Assembly (NCBI RefSeq): GCF_049671445.1
Contig: NZ_JBATUX010000118.1
Coordinates: forward strand, 252,976 to 316,975
Reading direction: 5' to 3'
DNA: 64,000 nucleotides
Source of the DNA: Paenisporosarcina sp049671445
GTDB taxonomy: Bacteria; Bacillota; Bacilli; Bacillales_A; Planococcaceae
In this document: positions 44,897 through 54,396 of the stretch, one piece after another
Layout: each line of letters opens with the position of its first letter
How positions within the stretch are numbered: the stretch's first letter is position 1
Position numbers and translations under genes: made by a program
The notes under the pieces: generated by a model
What the model saw: only the letters and a program-made list of their open reading frames with translations
Databases searched by the model: none
Told to the model about the DNA's origin: nothing

Positions 44897-46171
44897 ATGT
44901 CATTTGAAAAAAATCTTCTGCAAATGAAAAAGTTAATTAAGAAAAAGCCAGCGACAAAACAATCGCTGGCTCCTTTTGTCGTTCCTCAAAAACCATTCTA
45001 TTCAAAAGCTTGGGAAGATGAAGGGTTAACGATTGTTGAAAATAAGTTTGGTGTGGTTTTTGAAAAAAAAATAGTCTATTCTCCTGAATATCTTCACGGG
45101 GATTTCAAGTTGAATGAAATCTTCGAGGCTATTACGTTGTGGAATACCTTTGAGGGTGAACATCCTATTTCTACAGATGGCAAAAAAATCGTTTTTTTTG
45201 ATACAGAAACGACTGGTCTAAAGGGAACTGGTACGTATATATTTTTAATCGGACAACTCATTTGGAATGAAGATCATTTTGAAATGACTCAACATGTATT
45301 AGCAAATCCGAGTCATGAAGCGGCTTTATTATATGAATGTGGCTTGTGGAAACCCGGACAAACTGTTATCACTTATAACGGAAAAAGTTTTGATTGGCCT
45401 CAACTACAAACACGTTGGACATTAAATCGAGACCATTTACCAAAATTAGCAGACCCTATACACATCGATTTACTGCATGGCTCCAGAAGAGTTTGGCGAA
45501 ATGAACTAGATCAATTCAAACTTGTTCATCTCGAAGTAGAAAAACTTGGATTTAAACGAGTAGGCGATATTCCAGGTCATTTAGCACCAATTATCTATAT
45601 GGATGCCGTAAAAAGTGGAATACCAACCACTCTATTGAAAGTCCTTCATCATAATGAATGGGATATCTTATCTTTGCTGACGTTATTTATTCATAGCACC
45701 AAGCTAATCTTACAGGATCAATACAACAACTCGAGTGTGTCGTCAACGAATATAGGAAAATGGTTTTCGGATTTAAAAGACTTTGATAAAGGCCAAAGTG
45801 TTTTTGAACAAATTATTAAAGAGTATAGCAAAACTGAAGCTGCTCAAGCATTTTACTTTCTAGGATATGAGTACAAGCGTCGTAAGCAAATGAATCTAGC
45901 ATATGAAGCTTTTGAGCAATCACTGATAAATTTATCAGACCCTTTTCAAATACAAGCGTATGAAGAGCTTGCCAAAATAGCTGAGCATGTAAAAAAAGAT
46001 TTTGATGCGGCTCATCTACATGTTGAAAAAGCAGTTTTACTAATACAACACTCTAAGTATTTGAAACCTCTTCAGAAGGAACGTAAAAATATAGCTTTCG
46101 AGAAGCGCTTAAAACGTATCGTAAATAAGCAAAGTATTTCCCGGGGAAGCGCACATTTCGACAGAAAATGA
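44897..46171 (+). CDS. mrfB: MrfB, RNase H-like exonuclease of mitomycin repair
   Basis: 424 residues, homologue of B. subtilis YprB. A DEDD-type exonuclease core begins with FFDTETTG (Asp102, Glu104) and includes NGKSFDWP; the C-terminal third (about 300–400) is TPR-like. ATG 44897 is chosen over an upstream GTG because AAAAGGTGA sits at proper distance. Adjacent to its partner mrfA. Confidence 0.92.
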   Translation: MSFEKNLLQMKKLIKKKPATKQSLAPFVVPQKPFYSKAWEDEGLTIVENKFGVVFEKKIVYSPEYLHGDFKLNEIFEAITLWNTFEGEHPISTDGKKIVFFDTETTGLKGTGTYIFLIGQLIWNEDHFEMTQHVLANPSHEAALLYECGLWKPGQTVITYNGKSFDWPQLQTRWTLNRDHLPKLADPIHIDLLHGSRRVWRNELDQFKLVHLEVEKLGFKRVGDIPGHLAPIIYMDAVKSGIPTTLLKVLHHNEWDILSLLTLFIHSTKLILQDQYNNSSVSSTNIGKWFSDLKDFDKGQSVFEQIIKEYSKTEAAQAFYFLGYEYKRRKQMNLAYEAFEQSLINLSDPFQIQAYEELAKIAEHVKKDFDAAHLHVEKAVLLIQHSKYLKPLQKERKNIAFEKRLKRIVNKQSISRGSAHFDRK

Positions 46172-46201
46172 TTCGAAAAACACTCGCCAGCAGGCACTTT
46201 A

Positions 46202-46210
46202 TGATATAAT
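46202..46210 (+). promoter_or_regulatory. Extended -10 promoter of gpsB
   Basis: TGA followed by a perfect TATAAT (46205–46210), 37 bases before gpsB. No good -35 hexamer is visible at 17 bases. Confidence 0.55.
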
Positions 46211-46246
46211 AAACCCCATACATGTATTAGTGGAAGGACGATGTAA

Positions 46247-46540
46247 ATGGATACGAAATTAACTCCTGAAATCATTTTAGAAAAAGAATTTAAAACCGGT
46301 ATACGGGGATATAATCAAGATGAAGTAGATCAATTTTTAGATGATGTTATTCAAGATTACAATTCGTTTATGCAAAAAATTGACACGTTGCAGTCTGAAA
46401 ACAGACGTTTAATTGGTGAACTTGAAGATGCACCAAGACGTCAAGTTGCACCTCCATCAACTGGTACGACTAACTTTGATATACTAAAAAGACTTTCTAA
46501 TCTTGAGAAACATGTTTTTGGAAGCAAGTTGTACGAATAA
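46247..46540 (+). CDS. gpsB: Cell division regulator GpsB
   Basis: A 97-residue DivIVA-like protein that moves PBP1 between the side wall and the division site. The N-terminal DivIVA domain (GIRGYNQDEVDQFLDDVIQD) with its coiled coil, a variable linker and the C-terminal trimerisation helix (FDILKRLSNLEKHVFG) are all present. Its PBP1 partner is encoded in the same window. Confidence 0.97.
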   Translation: MDTKLTPEIILEKEFKTGIRGYNQDEVDQFLDDVIQDYNSFMQKIDTLQSENRRLIGELEDAPRRQVAPPSTGTTNFDILKRLSNLEKHVFGSKLYE

Positions 46541-46559
46541 TTCAACATCTAGTGGTGGA

Positions 46560-46588
46560 TTGATTTTGAAGCAAAAACCTTGTATAAT
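46560..46588 (+). promoter_or_regulatory. Sigma-A promoter of rnpB
   Basis: TTGATT (46560–46565) and perfect TATAAT (46583–46588) with 17-base spacing, seven bases before the RNA's likely 5' end. Confidence 0.75.
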
Positions 46589-46594
46589 GAAGAA

Positions 46595-46994
46595 ACCAAT
46601 TAGATAATCCAGGTAATCGCTGCAACGCTTGACGTTGTAGAGGAAAGTCCATGCTCGCACGGTTCTGAGATGACCGTAGTGTTCGTGCTTAGCGAAAAAA
46701 TAAGCTAAGGCAGTGTAAAAGCTGACGGCGGGAACAACACCTAAGTCTTCGGATATGGTCTAGGTTCTCTGAAAGTGCCACAGTGACGGAGCTGACTCGG
46801 AAACGTTTCAGGTGGAACGAGGTAAACCCCACGAGCGAGAAACCCAAATTATGGTAGGGGCACTCTCATGCAGGAATTTAACGAATTGAGAGACAGACTT
46901 AGTCTGTAGATAGATGATTACTACTCACTTGTACGAGGCATAGGCCGTTTGAGTACGTGATAACAAAACATGGCTTATTGGCTTTTCTAATGGG
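46595..46994 (+). ncRNA. rnpB: RNase P RNA, Bacillus (type B) class
   Basis: Catalytic RNA that matures tRNA 5' ends with the RnpA protein. Hallmarks seen: GGTAATCGCTGCA, the universal GAGGAAAGTCCATGCTCGC core, AAAGTGCCACAGTGACG, GGTAAACCCC, GAGCGAGAAACCCAAATT, GTAGATAGATGATT and the 3' ACAAAACATGGCTTA. The ends pair as P1 (CCAATTAGA with TCTAATGG). Ends are approximate to a few bases. Confidence 0.96.
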
Positions 46995-47010
46995 TATACT
47001 TTGACTAAAC

Positions 47011-47042
47011 AAGCTCTCCACTAACTTCGGAGAGCTTTTCTT
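47011..47042 (+). terminator. Terminator after rnpB
   Basis: A nine-bp perfect stem (47011–47019 with 47029–47037) with a T-rich tail. Confidence 0.85.
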
Positions 47043-47091
47043 AATACTTAAGCAAAAATTATGAATGAATGTTAAAAGAAAGGATGAGAGG

Positions 47092-48228
47092 ATGACGACT
47101 CATCGATTAGTAGCAACATCGGCAATGGGTTTAGAATCTATTGTGGCAGATGAAGTAAAAAAATTGGGATATGAAACCCAAACTGAAAACGGTAAAATTT
47201 ATTTTGAAGGTGATGAGCGAGCAATTGCGCGTGCCAATATGTGGCTACGAGTTGCTGACCGCGTTAAAATCATTGCTGGAGATTTTAGAGCTACCACATT
47301 CGACCAATTGTTCGAGCAAACGAAAGCGATTCCGTGGGAGAAGTATTTATCTGTGGACGCAGCGTTCCCAGTACAAGGAAAATCTGTGAAATCAAAATTA
47401 TTTAGTGTGCCGGATTGCCAAGCTATTGTGAAAAAGGCAATTGTGGAACGATTAAAATTAGCACATAAAAGAATTGGATTTTTAGACGAAACCGGTGCAA
47501 CATTTAAGATTGAAGTGAGTATACTTAAAGATGTGGTGAAATTAAGCATTGATACAAGTGGTGTTGGTTTACATAAACGTGGATACCGTCTGGATCAAGG
47601 GGAAGCCCCATTAAAAGAAACACTTGCGGCTGCACTAGTGTATATTTCTAAGTGGAATCCAAATCGTCCGTTTGTAGACCCATTCTGTGGTTCTGGGACT
47701 ATTCCTATTGAAGCTGCGATGATTGGTCAAAACTTAGCTCCGGGGTATAACCGAAGTTTTATTAGTGAAGACTGGCCATGGATGCCAAAGAAAATTTGGG
47801 AAGAAGTACGCTTAGAAGCCGAAGAAGCAGCTAACTATGATCAGGATTTAGATATCATGGGTACTGATTTAGATCCTCGCATGATTGAAGTGGCAAAGAA
47901 AAATGCGATTGAAGCTGGCTTTGCTGATTTAATTCAATTTAAACAACGTCAATTACGTGATTTTACAACAACTTCTGTAGATGGAGTAATGATTGGAAAT
48001 CCACCATATGGAGAACGTATCGGAGAAAAAGAAGTTATTGAAGAAATGATTGATGATATGGGACGCATAATGGATAGTTATCCAACGTGGTCTGTGTATA
48101 TGTTGTCTTCAATGGCAGACTTTGAATCGAATTATGGTCGTAAAGCAACAAAAAAACGCAAATTATTTAATGGATTTATTGAAACTAATTATTATCAATA
48201 TTGGGGTATAAAAAAGCCTCGTCAATAG
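47092..48228 (+). CDS. rlmL: 23S rRNA guanine-N2-methyltransferase, YpsC/RlmL type
   Basis: 378 residues: N-terminal ferredoxin-like/THUMP region (about 1–160) for RNA binding and a C-terminal SAM methyltransferase with DPFCGSGTIPIEAA and the catalytic GNPPYGER motif. It corresponds to B. subtilis YpsC, related to the N-terminal half of E. coli RlmL; target G2445 is inferred from that. ATG at 47092 behind AAAGGATGAG is chosen. Confidence 0.91.
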   Translation: MTTHRLVATSAMGLESIVADEVKKLGYETQTENGKIYFEGDERAIARANMWLRVADRVKIIAGDFRATTFDQLFEQTKAIPWEKYLSVDAAFPVQGKSVKSKLFSVPDCQAIVKKAIVERLKLAHKRIGFLDETGATFKIEVSILKDVVKLSIDTSGVGLHKRGYRLDQGEAPLKETLAAALVYISKWNPNRPFVDPFCGSGTIPIEAAMIGQNLAPGYNRSFISEDWPWMPKKIWEEVRLEAEEAANYDQDLDIMGTDLDPRMIEVAKKNAIEAGFADLIQFKQRQLRDFTTTSVDGVMIGNPPYGERIGEKEVIEEMIDDMGRIMDSYPTWSVYMLSSMADFESNYGRKATKKRKLFNGFIETNYYQYWGIKKPRQ

Positions 48229-48234
48229 TACTTG

Positions 48235-48265
48235 AAACGGATAGGTCAACCTATCCGTTTTCTTA
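48235..48265 (+). terminator. Terminator after rlmL
   Basis: An 11-bp perfect stem (48235–48245 with 48250–48260) around TCAA, then a T-rich tail. Confidence 0.86.
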
Positions 48266-48285
48266 TCGTTTGAAGGGAGAACACT

Positions 48286-50193
48286 ATGAAACAAACTTTA
48301 CCATTTACACTTTCAAAAGACCGTTCATTTTTCGAATCACTTGGTGATTGGATGGGTGATGTACTCTATGATGAACTACCTGAAAAAGGGTTTGAGTGTC
48401 GCGATGAGCAAATATTCATGGCCTATCAAATTGAAAAATCATTAAAAGAAAAAAGTGTTCTTTTTGCAGAGGCTGGCGTAGGAACAGGGAAAACCATCGC
48501 TTATTTACTACCAGCTATTTCGTATGCACGTTATACTGGTAAGCCAGCTTTGATTTCATGTGCAGATGAAACATTAATTGACCAACTCGTGAAAAAAGAA
48601 GGCGATATTCAAAAACTGCAAGATACACTTGGTTGGAATATTGATGTTCGATTGGCAAAATCCCGAGATCAATACTTATGCTTAAAGAGACTTGAGCATG
48701 AGCAAAAAACGAATGACGAGGACTTCATTGAGCAAATAGAAGATGGAATTCCTGATTTTGTTTATGGGCATCAATCTTTGCAAGCCGTGTTTCCATACGG
48801 GGAGCGAAGTGCTTTTCCAGATGTGAGTGATGAAGATTGGCAAAAAGTGAATTATCATCCGATTCAACAATGTGCAGTGTGTGATATTCGAAACCGATGT
48901 GGTCAAACGATTCATCGCCAAAATTACCGTGAAGCAGGAGATTTGATTATCTGTTCTCATGATTTCTTGATGGAGCATATTTGGACAAAAGAATCGCGTG
49001 TACGTGAAGGACAAATGCCATTATTACCTGATGTTTCGATGATTGTACTAGATGAAGGACATCTATTAGAATTTGCAGCTCAACGTGCATTGACATATGA
49101 AGTGCAAAGCCAAACACTCGTGTCTCTAATTGATCGTGTGGCTACAGATGGTGTTCGTGAAAAAACATTACGCTTGCTTGAGACCTTACAAGACACACAT
49201 GATGACTTCTTTAAAGAATTACTAGTTCACGCATATGGAGAAGGCGAACGACTGCATATTACGAAAACTGAACTTGTTTTGAAAATAGGTAAAGACCTTG
49301 TTAAATTAGTAGAACAAATACTAGAAGAATTTGTATTCGAGTCTGAACTTTATACAATAGATGAATACGATCTTCGCATGGTTGAAGAGTATTTAGAACA
49401 ATATGTATTTTCTTTGCAGTTATTTGTGCAAAACGGAGATGCAGTGGATTGGGTAGAAGAAAAAGATGGTCTTGAGACTTTGGTAATTATGCCACGTCTA
49501 GTAACAGACATCTTAAATGAGAAATTATTTACAAGTAAACTACCAGTTGTATTTTCCTCTGCAACGTTGTCGATTAATAAAGACTTTACGTACATTTCAG
49601 ATGCACTCGGTATTGATAAATACCATTCATTCAGTGTAGCTTCACCATTTGATTACGCTGAAGTCATGAAAATTTATGGGCATTCTGTTGAATCTGCGAC
49701 TAAAGCTCGAAAAGCGAGAGAACTTCTAGCGCAATCAAATGAACCAACTCTAATATTGTTCAAGTCGAAACAGGATATGATCAGTTTTGAAAACTCACTG
49801 CCGTTTGAAGAAAGACTGAATATGGCATGTGAAGGTGAGCGAGAATTATCATCCATTGTTCGTGATTTCCAAGCAGGAGAAATCTCTACCTTATGTTCTT
49901 ACCATTTATGGGAAGGGCTCGATTTACCTGCGGAAGCATTAACTCGTGTGGTTATTTATGATTTACCATTCCCGCCACATGATCCATTATTTGATGCGAA
50001 ACGAAAATTCTCTAACGATCCGTTTAATGAAGTCGATTTACCATTTATGTTACTCCGCCTTCAACAAGGGATTGGCCGACTTATTCGTACGTCAGCAGAT
50101 CATGGTTCAATTCATTTACTGCTATCGGATGAGGAAAAACAATTAAGTGACTCATTTACACATGTGCTTCCTGTCGAAGTTAATTGGAGTTAA
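48286..50193 (+). CDS. ypvA: DinG/XPD-type iron-sulfur DNA helicase (YpvA)
   Basis: 635 residues without an exonuclease domain. Walker A GVGTGKT (64–70), DEGH box (256–259), and C-terminal QQGIGRLIRTSADHG. Four cysteines placed between motifs I and II (C132, C196, C199, C205) match the 4Fe-4S ligands of the XPD/DinG family, so a 5'-3' DNA helicase is inferred. Same neighbourhood as B. subtilis ypvA. ATG behind AAGGGAG. Confidence 0.92.
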   Translation: MKQTLPFTLSKDRSFFESLGDWMGDVLYDELPEKGFECRDEQIFMAYQIEKSLKEKSVLFAEAGVGTGKTIAYLLPAISYARYTGKPALISCADETLIDQLVKKEGDIQKLQDTLGWNIDVRLAKSRDQYLCLKRLEHEQKTNDEDFIEQIEDGIPDFVYGHQSLQAVFPYGERSAFPDVSDEDWQKVNYHPIQQCAVCDIRNRCGQTIHRQNYREAGDLIICSHDFLMEHIWTKESRVREGQMPLLPDVSMIVLDEGHLLEFAAQRALTYEVQSQTLVSLIDRVATDGVREKTLRLLETLQDTHDDFFKELLVHAYGEGERLHITKTELVLKIGKDLVKLVEQILEEFVFESELYTIDEYDLRMVEEYLEQYVFSLQLFVQNGDAVDWVEEKDGLETLVIMPRLVTDILNEKLFTSKLPVVFSSATLSINKDFTYISDALGIDKYHSFSVASPFDYAEVMKIYGHSVESATKARKARELLAQSNEPTLILFKSKQDMISFENSLPFEERLNMACEGERELSSIVRDFQAGEISTLCSYHLWEGLDLPAEALTRVVIYDLPFPPHDPLFDAKRKFSNDPFNEVDLPFMLLRLQQGIGRLIRTSADHGSIHLLLSDEEKQLSDSFTHVLPVEVNWS

Positions 50194-50197
50194 TCAG

Positions 50198-50249
50198 AAA
50201 GGGACTGTCCTAAAAGTCATGACATATGACTAAGGGCAGTTCTCTTTTT
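50198..50249 (+). terminator. Terminator after ypvA, repeat-like hairpin
   Basis: Two stacked stems: GGGACTGTCCT (50201–50211) with AGGGCAGTTCT (50233–50243) through wobble pairs, and AGTCAT (50215–50220) with ATGACT (50226–50231), followed by a T run. The sequence resembles the GGGACTGTCCC-type dispersed terminator hairpins seen in many Bacillales. Confidence 0.75.
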
Positions 50250-50263
50250 CTATTTTTAAAGAG

Positions 50264-50390
50264 GTTAATTTCCGTTCTAGCCGGACGCTTTCCGCGGGCA
50301 TGCCTCAGCCTCCTCGACGAGCAAGCTCGCCTGCGGGGTCTTCAGCTCATGCTATTCCCGCTGGAGTCGCCGCCTTCCACTCCAATCAAA
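50264..50390. repeat. GC-rich intergenic repeat, copy B
   Basis: About 127 bp far richer in G+C than the flanks. Shares TTTCCGCGGGC (50289–50299) and TTCCCGCTGGAGTC (50355–50368) with copy A at 20992–21097 in the same order, but the middle differs, with inverted CGAG/CTCG and GCATG/CATGC pieces. The apparent 65-codon frame across it is not a gene. Confidence 0.8.
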
Positions 50391-50586
50391 CATAAGTTCA
50401 TCATGTGCAAAACAGAACAATAACTGATTGTAACGTTCAAATTAAGTGGAGAAAAAAATACGCATTTTTCTCGAATTTTTTTTCATTAGGGACTTAAAGA
50501 AAGTCCTTTTTGGATTTGCTGTGTTGTGAGATCAGTAATTTAGCGTTTATTATTATGTAGACTAAGAATAGTCTTTAATTAGCAGC
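50391..50586. other. AT-rich intergenic, no gene seen
   Basis: Between repeat copy B and the minus-strand terminator; no start codon with ribosome site and no reading frame of interest on either strand. Confidence 0.5.
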
Positions 50587-50634
50587 AAACAAAAAGAAAC
50601 CATTTTGAAAAAGATAAATCAAAATGGTTTCTTT
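50587..50634 (-). terminator. Probable terminator of the AlkD-like gene
   Basis: A 16-bp perfect stem (50593–50608 with 50619–50634). Read on the minus strand it runs into TTTTTGTTT, so it fits termination of the gene ending at 50772. Confidence 0.7.
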
Positions 50635-50771
50635 AGTAATTGAAGGGTTAATGTTTTATAATACAGAATATATATTTTTCAGTAGTTCTTCTGTAACTAA
50701 TACGAATGTTGCTGAATATCATCGATTTCCAGCTTGTCAGCAATCATCGCATTGTGAAACAATAACTTATT

Positions 50772-51479
50772 TTAACACCTTACATGTTTGCGTTTAAAAC
50801 CAAGCGGACCTCTATCTATGTGTTTTTGAATACTTTCGGAAGCAAGTAAGATACTACTTTTTTTAGTGCCCTGTCTAATTTCGACTGGTCCTACTTCTTT
50901 TGCGGTTTCAACCGCCTTATCATGGAGTGGCAAATATGAAACACCGACTGTGTAGATGAAATTATTCATAGCGGATTTCGTTCGGTCAGGAGAATCGTGG
51001 ATCGCCATTTTCACCTGATCAAGCATATTTGAAAGTTTGCTTGTGTTAAATTCAGCATCTGGACGATTACCTAATAGCCAGCAGTAACAGCTCCATCCTG
51101 CTGACATTCTAAGTTCTTCACCGCTTGCAATCCATTTATCGGAAACAGCTTGCGCAATCTCAGTTTCTGCCAAGGTGACTGAAACCACAAAATCCGACAG
51201 CATATAAAAATACGCCGCATCTATCCAACGCTCAAAATCCGACGCAGTCATTGTTATTGTGTTCGCAATGATGCCTGCAAAATACATAGCATCGTAATTT
51301 CCCGTTGAGTAAAGTTGCTCTGCTAAAGGTTGGTTATTCTTAAATTTCTTTGAGAGCGGCTTCATTTTTCCTGTAGGCACGCCAAATAGGGGCTCATGAG
51401 CACCATTTCTAATGTAAGTTTTTTTAGTTCGCTCACTACCAAGTGATTCCAACTCCTGCATAACTATTTCGAAATCCAT
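50772..51479 (-). CDS. DNA alkylation repair protein (AlkD/HEAT-like)
   Basis: 235 residues, all-helical, with family features RNGAHEPLFGVPTGKMKPL near the N terminus, then repeated helix pairs (WIDAAYFYMLSDFVV, NNFIYTVGVSYLPL). AlkD-type enzymes excise 3- and 7-alkylpurines through HEAT-like repeats; this protein belongs to the PF08713-like group, some members of which lack glycosylase residues, so activity is uncertain. ATG behind AGAAGGGATG. Confidence 0.75.
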   Translation of the reverse strand: MDFEIVMQELESLGSERTKKTYIRNGAHEPLFGVPTGKMKPLSKKFKNNQPLAEQLYSTGNYDAMYFAGIIANTITMTASDFERWIDAAYFYMLSDFVVSVTLAETEIAQAVSDKWIASGEELRMSAGWSCYCWLLGNRPDAEFNTSKLSNMLDQVKMAIHDSPDRTKSAMNNFIYTVGVSYLPLHDKAVETAKEVGPVEIRQGTKKSSILLASESIQKHIDRGPLGFKRKHVRC

Positions 51480-51839
51480 CGTTAAGACATCCCTTCTTTT
51501 TGAACTGCATTTAACGGCCTTTCTAATTAATTAAACTACTTCGATAGTCTAAGTGAAATTCTTTACAACCTTATAAATATTTTAACATAAATAACCAATG
51601 CTAAATAATATCTAGGATAAACTATATAAATGATTTTCATCTATAATAAATCCTCGACTAGGTTGCAATGTTATAAATCGTAATTTGCGCTAACGCTTGT
51701 TTCACAACCTAACCAAGCTAAGTGTAAATTCGTACTTCACTAACAACAGTATCGTGGAGCATATCCTTTATATTTATCATAGTTTTCTGTCTTTATGCTA
51801 AAATGAAGAAGATGTTTGATAAGTATTGGGGGAATTGAC
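51480..51839. other. Intergenic between divergent genes
   Basis: No gene seen. A -10-like TAAAAT lies at about 51798 upstream of ypwA. The rest is AT-rich without recognisable repeats. Confidence 0.5.
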
Positions 51840-53342
51840 ATGGAAATGACAGAGAAATTTTTAGATTATGTTAAAAAGATGCAAGCTTACATGGAAGCAA
51901 TTGGATTGATGTATTGGGATTTACGTACAGGAGCTCCGAAAAAAGGAGTCGATCAACGTTCACAAGTCATTGGTACTTTGTCATCTGAAGTATTTGGTAT
52001 GCAAACTTCAGACGAGTTAGCAGTAATGCTAGACGAGCTTGGCAAAAACCTAGATGCCTTGGATTCAATTACAAGAAAAACGGTTGAAAAAGTAAAAAAA
52101 GAATATGACATGAGCAAAAAGATTCCCGCTGAAGAATACAAAGCTTACGTAATTTTGACTTCAAAAGGAGAATCTGTCTGGGAAGAGGCTAAAGAAAAAT
52201 CCGATTTCTCAATGTTTTTCCCATACCTAAAAGAAATTATTGAAACGAACAAAAGGTTTGTTTCATACTGGGGAGTTAAAGACAACAATCCTTACAACAC
52301 ACTTCTTGATGAGTACGAACCAGGAATGACAACAGAAATTCTTGATGAGGTATTTGGTGAATTGAGAAAGAAAATTGTACCTTTAGCGAAAAAAATTGCT
52401 GAATCGCCAAATCAACCGAAAACCGATTTCTTATTTAAACATTTCCCAAAAGACAAACAACAACAATTTAGCTTAGACATCTTAAAACAGCTTGGATATG
52501 ATTTTGAAGCTGGGCGCTTAGATGAAACGGTTCATCCGTTTGCGACAGGATTAAATCGTGGGGATGTCCGAATTACCACAAAATATGATGAAAATGATTT
52601 CCGTTCTGCGATTTTCGGCACGATACATGAATGTGGTCATGCCTTATATGAACAAAATATTTCTGCCGAATTAGAAGGTCTACCACTATCTACAGGTACA
52701 TCGATGGGCATACATGAATCACAATCCTTGTTCTATGAAAACTTTGTAGGACGTAATGAGAATTTTTGGAAACACAATTATGAAACACTCCAAGGCTATG
52801 CACCTGAACAATTCGGTGCTGTTTCTGCAGAAGATTTCTTAGCAGCAATTAATGAATCAAAATCATCACTTATTCGAATCGAAGCTGATGAATTAACGTA
52901 TCCACTTCATATCATGATTCGTTATGAAATCGAAAAAGGCTTATTTAATGGAGATATGAAAGTAGAAGATCTTCCACAAATTTGGAATGATAAATATGAA
53001 GAATACTTTGGAGTTCGACCAGCAAACGATGCGGAAGGAATCCTACAGGACGTTCACTGGGCAGGCGGAGCATTCGGCTACTTCCCGTCATATGCACTTG
53101 GATTCTTATATGCCTCTCAATTGAAAGCAGCGATGTTAAAGGATCTTCCAAACTTTGACGAACTTTGTGCAACTGGAGACTTAGAACCTGTTAAACATTG
53201 GTTAACGGATAAAGTTCACCGTCATGGGAGCATGAAGAAGCCGTTAGAAATTCTGACAGAAGCAACTGGCGAAGGATTAAATGCTACTTATTTAGTGGAT
53301 TATTTAGAAGAGAAATACGGACGTATTTATCAATTAAATTAA
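51840..53342 (+). CDS. ypwA: M32-family metallocarboxypeptidase
   Basis: 500 residues, matching B. subtilis YpwA/BsuCP. The zinc motif HECGH (His263, Glu264, His267) and HPFATG, a family signature, are present; the expected downstream third ligand region (GIHESQS) follows. M32 enzymes remove C-terminal residues from peptides with broad specificity. The upstream in-frame TTG at 51816 overlaps the ribosome site TTGGGGGAA; ATG 51840 is used. Confidence 0.94.
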   Translation: MEMTEKFLDYVKKMQAYMEAIGLMYWDLRTGAPKKGVDQRSQVIGTLSSEVFGMQTSDELAVMLDELGKNLDALDSITRKTVEKVKKEYDMSKKIPAEEYKAYVILTSKGESVWEEAKEKSDFSMFFPYLKEIIETNKRFVSYWGVKDNNPYNTLLDEYEPGMTTEILDEVFGELRKKIVPLAKKIAESPNQPKTDFLFKHFPKDKQQQFSLDILKQLGYDFEAGRLDETVHPFATGLNRGDVRITTKYDENDFRSAIFGTIHECGHALYEQNISAELEGLPLSTGTSMGIHESQSLFYENFVGRNENFWKHNYETLQGYAPEQFGAVSAEDFLAAINESKSSLIRIEADELTYPLHIMIRYEIEKGLFNGDMKVEDLPQIWNDKYEEYFGVRPANDAEGILQDVHWAGGAFGYFPSYALGFLYASQLKAAMLKDLPNFDELCATGDLEPVKHWLTDKVHRHGSMKKPLEILTEATGEGLNATYLVDYLEEKYGRIYQLN

Positions 53343-53402
53343 AAAGTCTAATCTGAAAAGTAAGAAAGACGTAAGACTTCAAAAAACCAACACTTAAAAT
53401 AT

Positions 53403-53438
53403 AAAACGCTTAGCCGAAAAATCGGTTAAGCGTTTTTT
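53403..53438 (+). terminator. Terminator after ypwA
   Basis: A 15-bp hairpin with one G·T pair (AAAACGCTTAGCCGA with TCGGTTAAGCGTTTT) followed by T. Confidence 0.88.
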
Positions 53439-53531
53439 ATATTAACAGTTATAAATAATGGCATGACTTCAGTGAAAAAGGGTAGATATCTAATATACTT
53501 AGCTAATTGGATAACTGAAGGAGGCCAAAGC

Positions 53532-54320
53532 ATGGCAGGCTATATTTTTGATCTCGACGGAACGATTTACCTTGGTGATAAACTGATTGATGGTGCACTC
53601 GAAACATATAATTATTTGATTTCTAACGGACATAAAGTAGTATTTGTAACGAATAAACCAATTGCGTCTCAAGAAGATTATCATGCCAAACTTACGAAAT
53701 TTGGGTTCGATGTGACAGTCAATCAAATTGTCAATTCAAGTTATGCTACAGCCATATATTTGACAAAGTATGCGGAATCAGCAGATCAAGTATATGTTAT
53801 CGGTGAGCAACCGTTAATTGATGAGTTAAATCAAGCAAATATTTCGATGACAAATAACCCCTTGGATGCTGATTATGTTGTTGTTAGTTGGGACCGCCAA
53901 TTTACTTACGATAAACTGAATAATATGTATCAGGCATGGAAGAACGGTGCAAAATTCGTTGCGACTAATCCAGACCGGACTTGTCCGGTTGATGGAGGAG
54001 AGGTGCCAGACTGCGGATCTATCATGGGTGCTTTCACTGCTGCTACTGGACAGGAAATCACGGAAATTGGCGGAAAGCCTTCCAGACTTATGGCTGATCT
54101 CGTACTAGAAGAAGTTCTACAAATGCCCGCAAATGAATGCTTTATGATTGGGGATCGATTGGAGACAGACATACTTATGGGAAACAATGCTAACCTAACT
54201 ACGATTCTAGTATTATCAGGTGTTACAACTGAAGAGATGGCAAAGGAATCAACGATTAAATCGAATTACACATTATCTAGCGTTAAAGAGTTACATGAAT
54301 TTCTTGAAAAAATCAACTAG
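53532..54320 (+). CDS. HAD-superfamily phosphatase, subclass IIA (NagD/AraL-like)
   Basis: 262 residues. HAD motif I FDLDGTIYLGD (nucleophile and general-acid Asp), motif II VTNKP, the C2A cap (about 75–180), a motif III lysine in GGKPSRL, and motif IV IGDRLETDI. Subclass IIA enzymes dephosphorylate sugar phosphates and similar metabolites; the substrate is unknown. ATG 53532 behind GAAGGAGG fixes the start. Stands alone between terminators. Confidence 0.9.
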   Translation: MAGYIFDLDGTIYLGDKLIDGALETYNYLISNGHKVVFVTNKPIASQEDYHAKLTKFGFDVTVNQIVNSSYATAIYLTKYAESADQVYVIGEQPLIDELNQANISMTNNPLDADYVVVSWDRQFTYDKLNNMYQAWKNGAKFVATNPDRTCPVDGGEVPDCGSIMGAFTAATGQEITEIGGKPSRLMADLVLEEVLQMPANECFMIGDRLETDILMGNNANLTTILVLSGVTTEEMAKESTIKSNYTLSSVKELHEFLEKIN

Positions 54321-54347
54321 ATTTTTTTCAAGAGAATAAATGCAAAT

Positions 54348-54396
54348 AAAAAGAGACGCAAAAAGTGACAAAATCACTTATTTGGTCTCTTTTTTG
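54348..54396 (+). terminator. Terminator after the HAD gene
   Basis: A long imperfect hairpin: AAAAGAGAC with GTCTCTTTT outside and AAGTGA with TCACTT inside, then a T run. Confidence 0.8.

Noticed and set aside
42255..46171. yppE-mrfA-mrfB as a new defence system
   Set aside because: A helicase next to a nuclease looks like a defence pair, but both match the known B. subtilis YprA/YprB mitomycin repair proteins in order and length.
50226..50423. A 65-codon plus-strand frame after ypvA
   Set aside because: It lies across the terminator tail and the GC-rich repeat copy B; no start context and no protein-like features.
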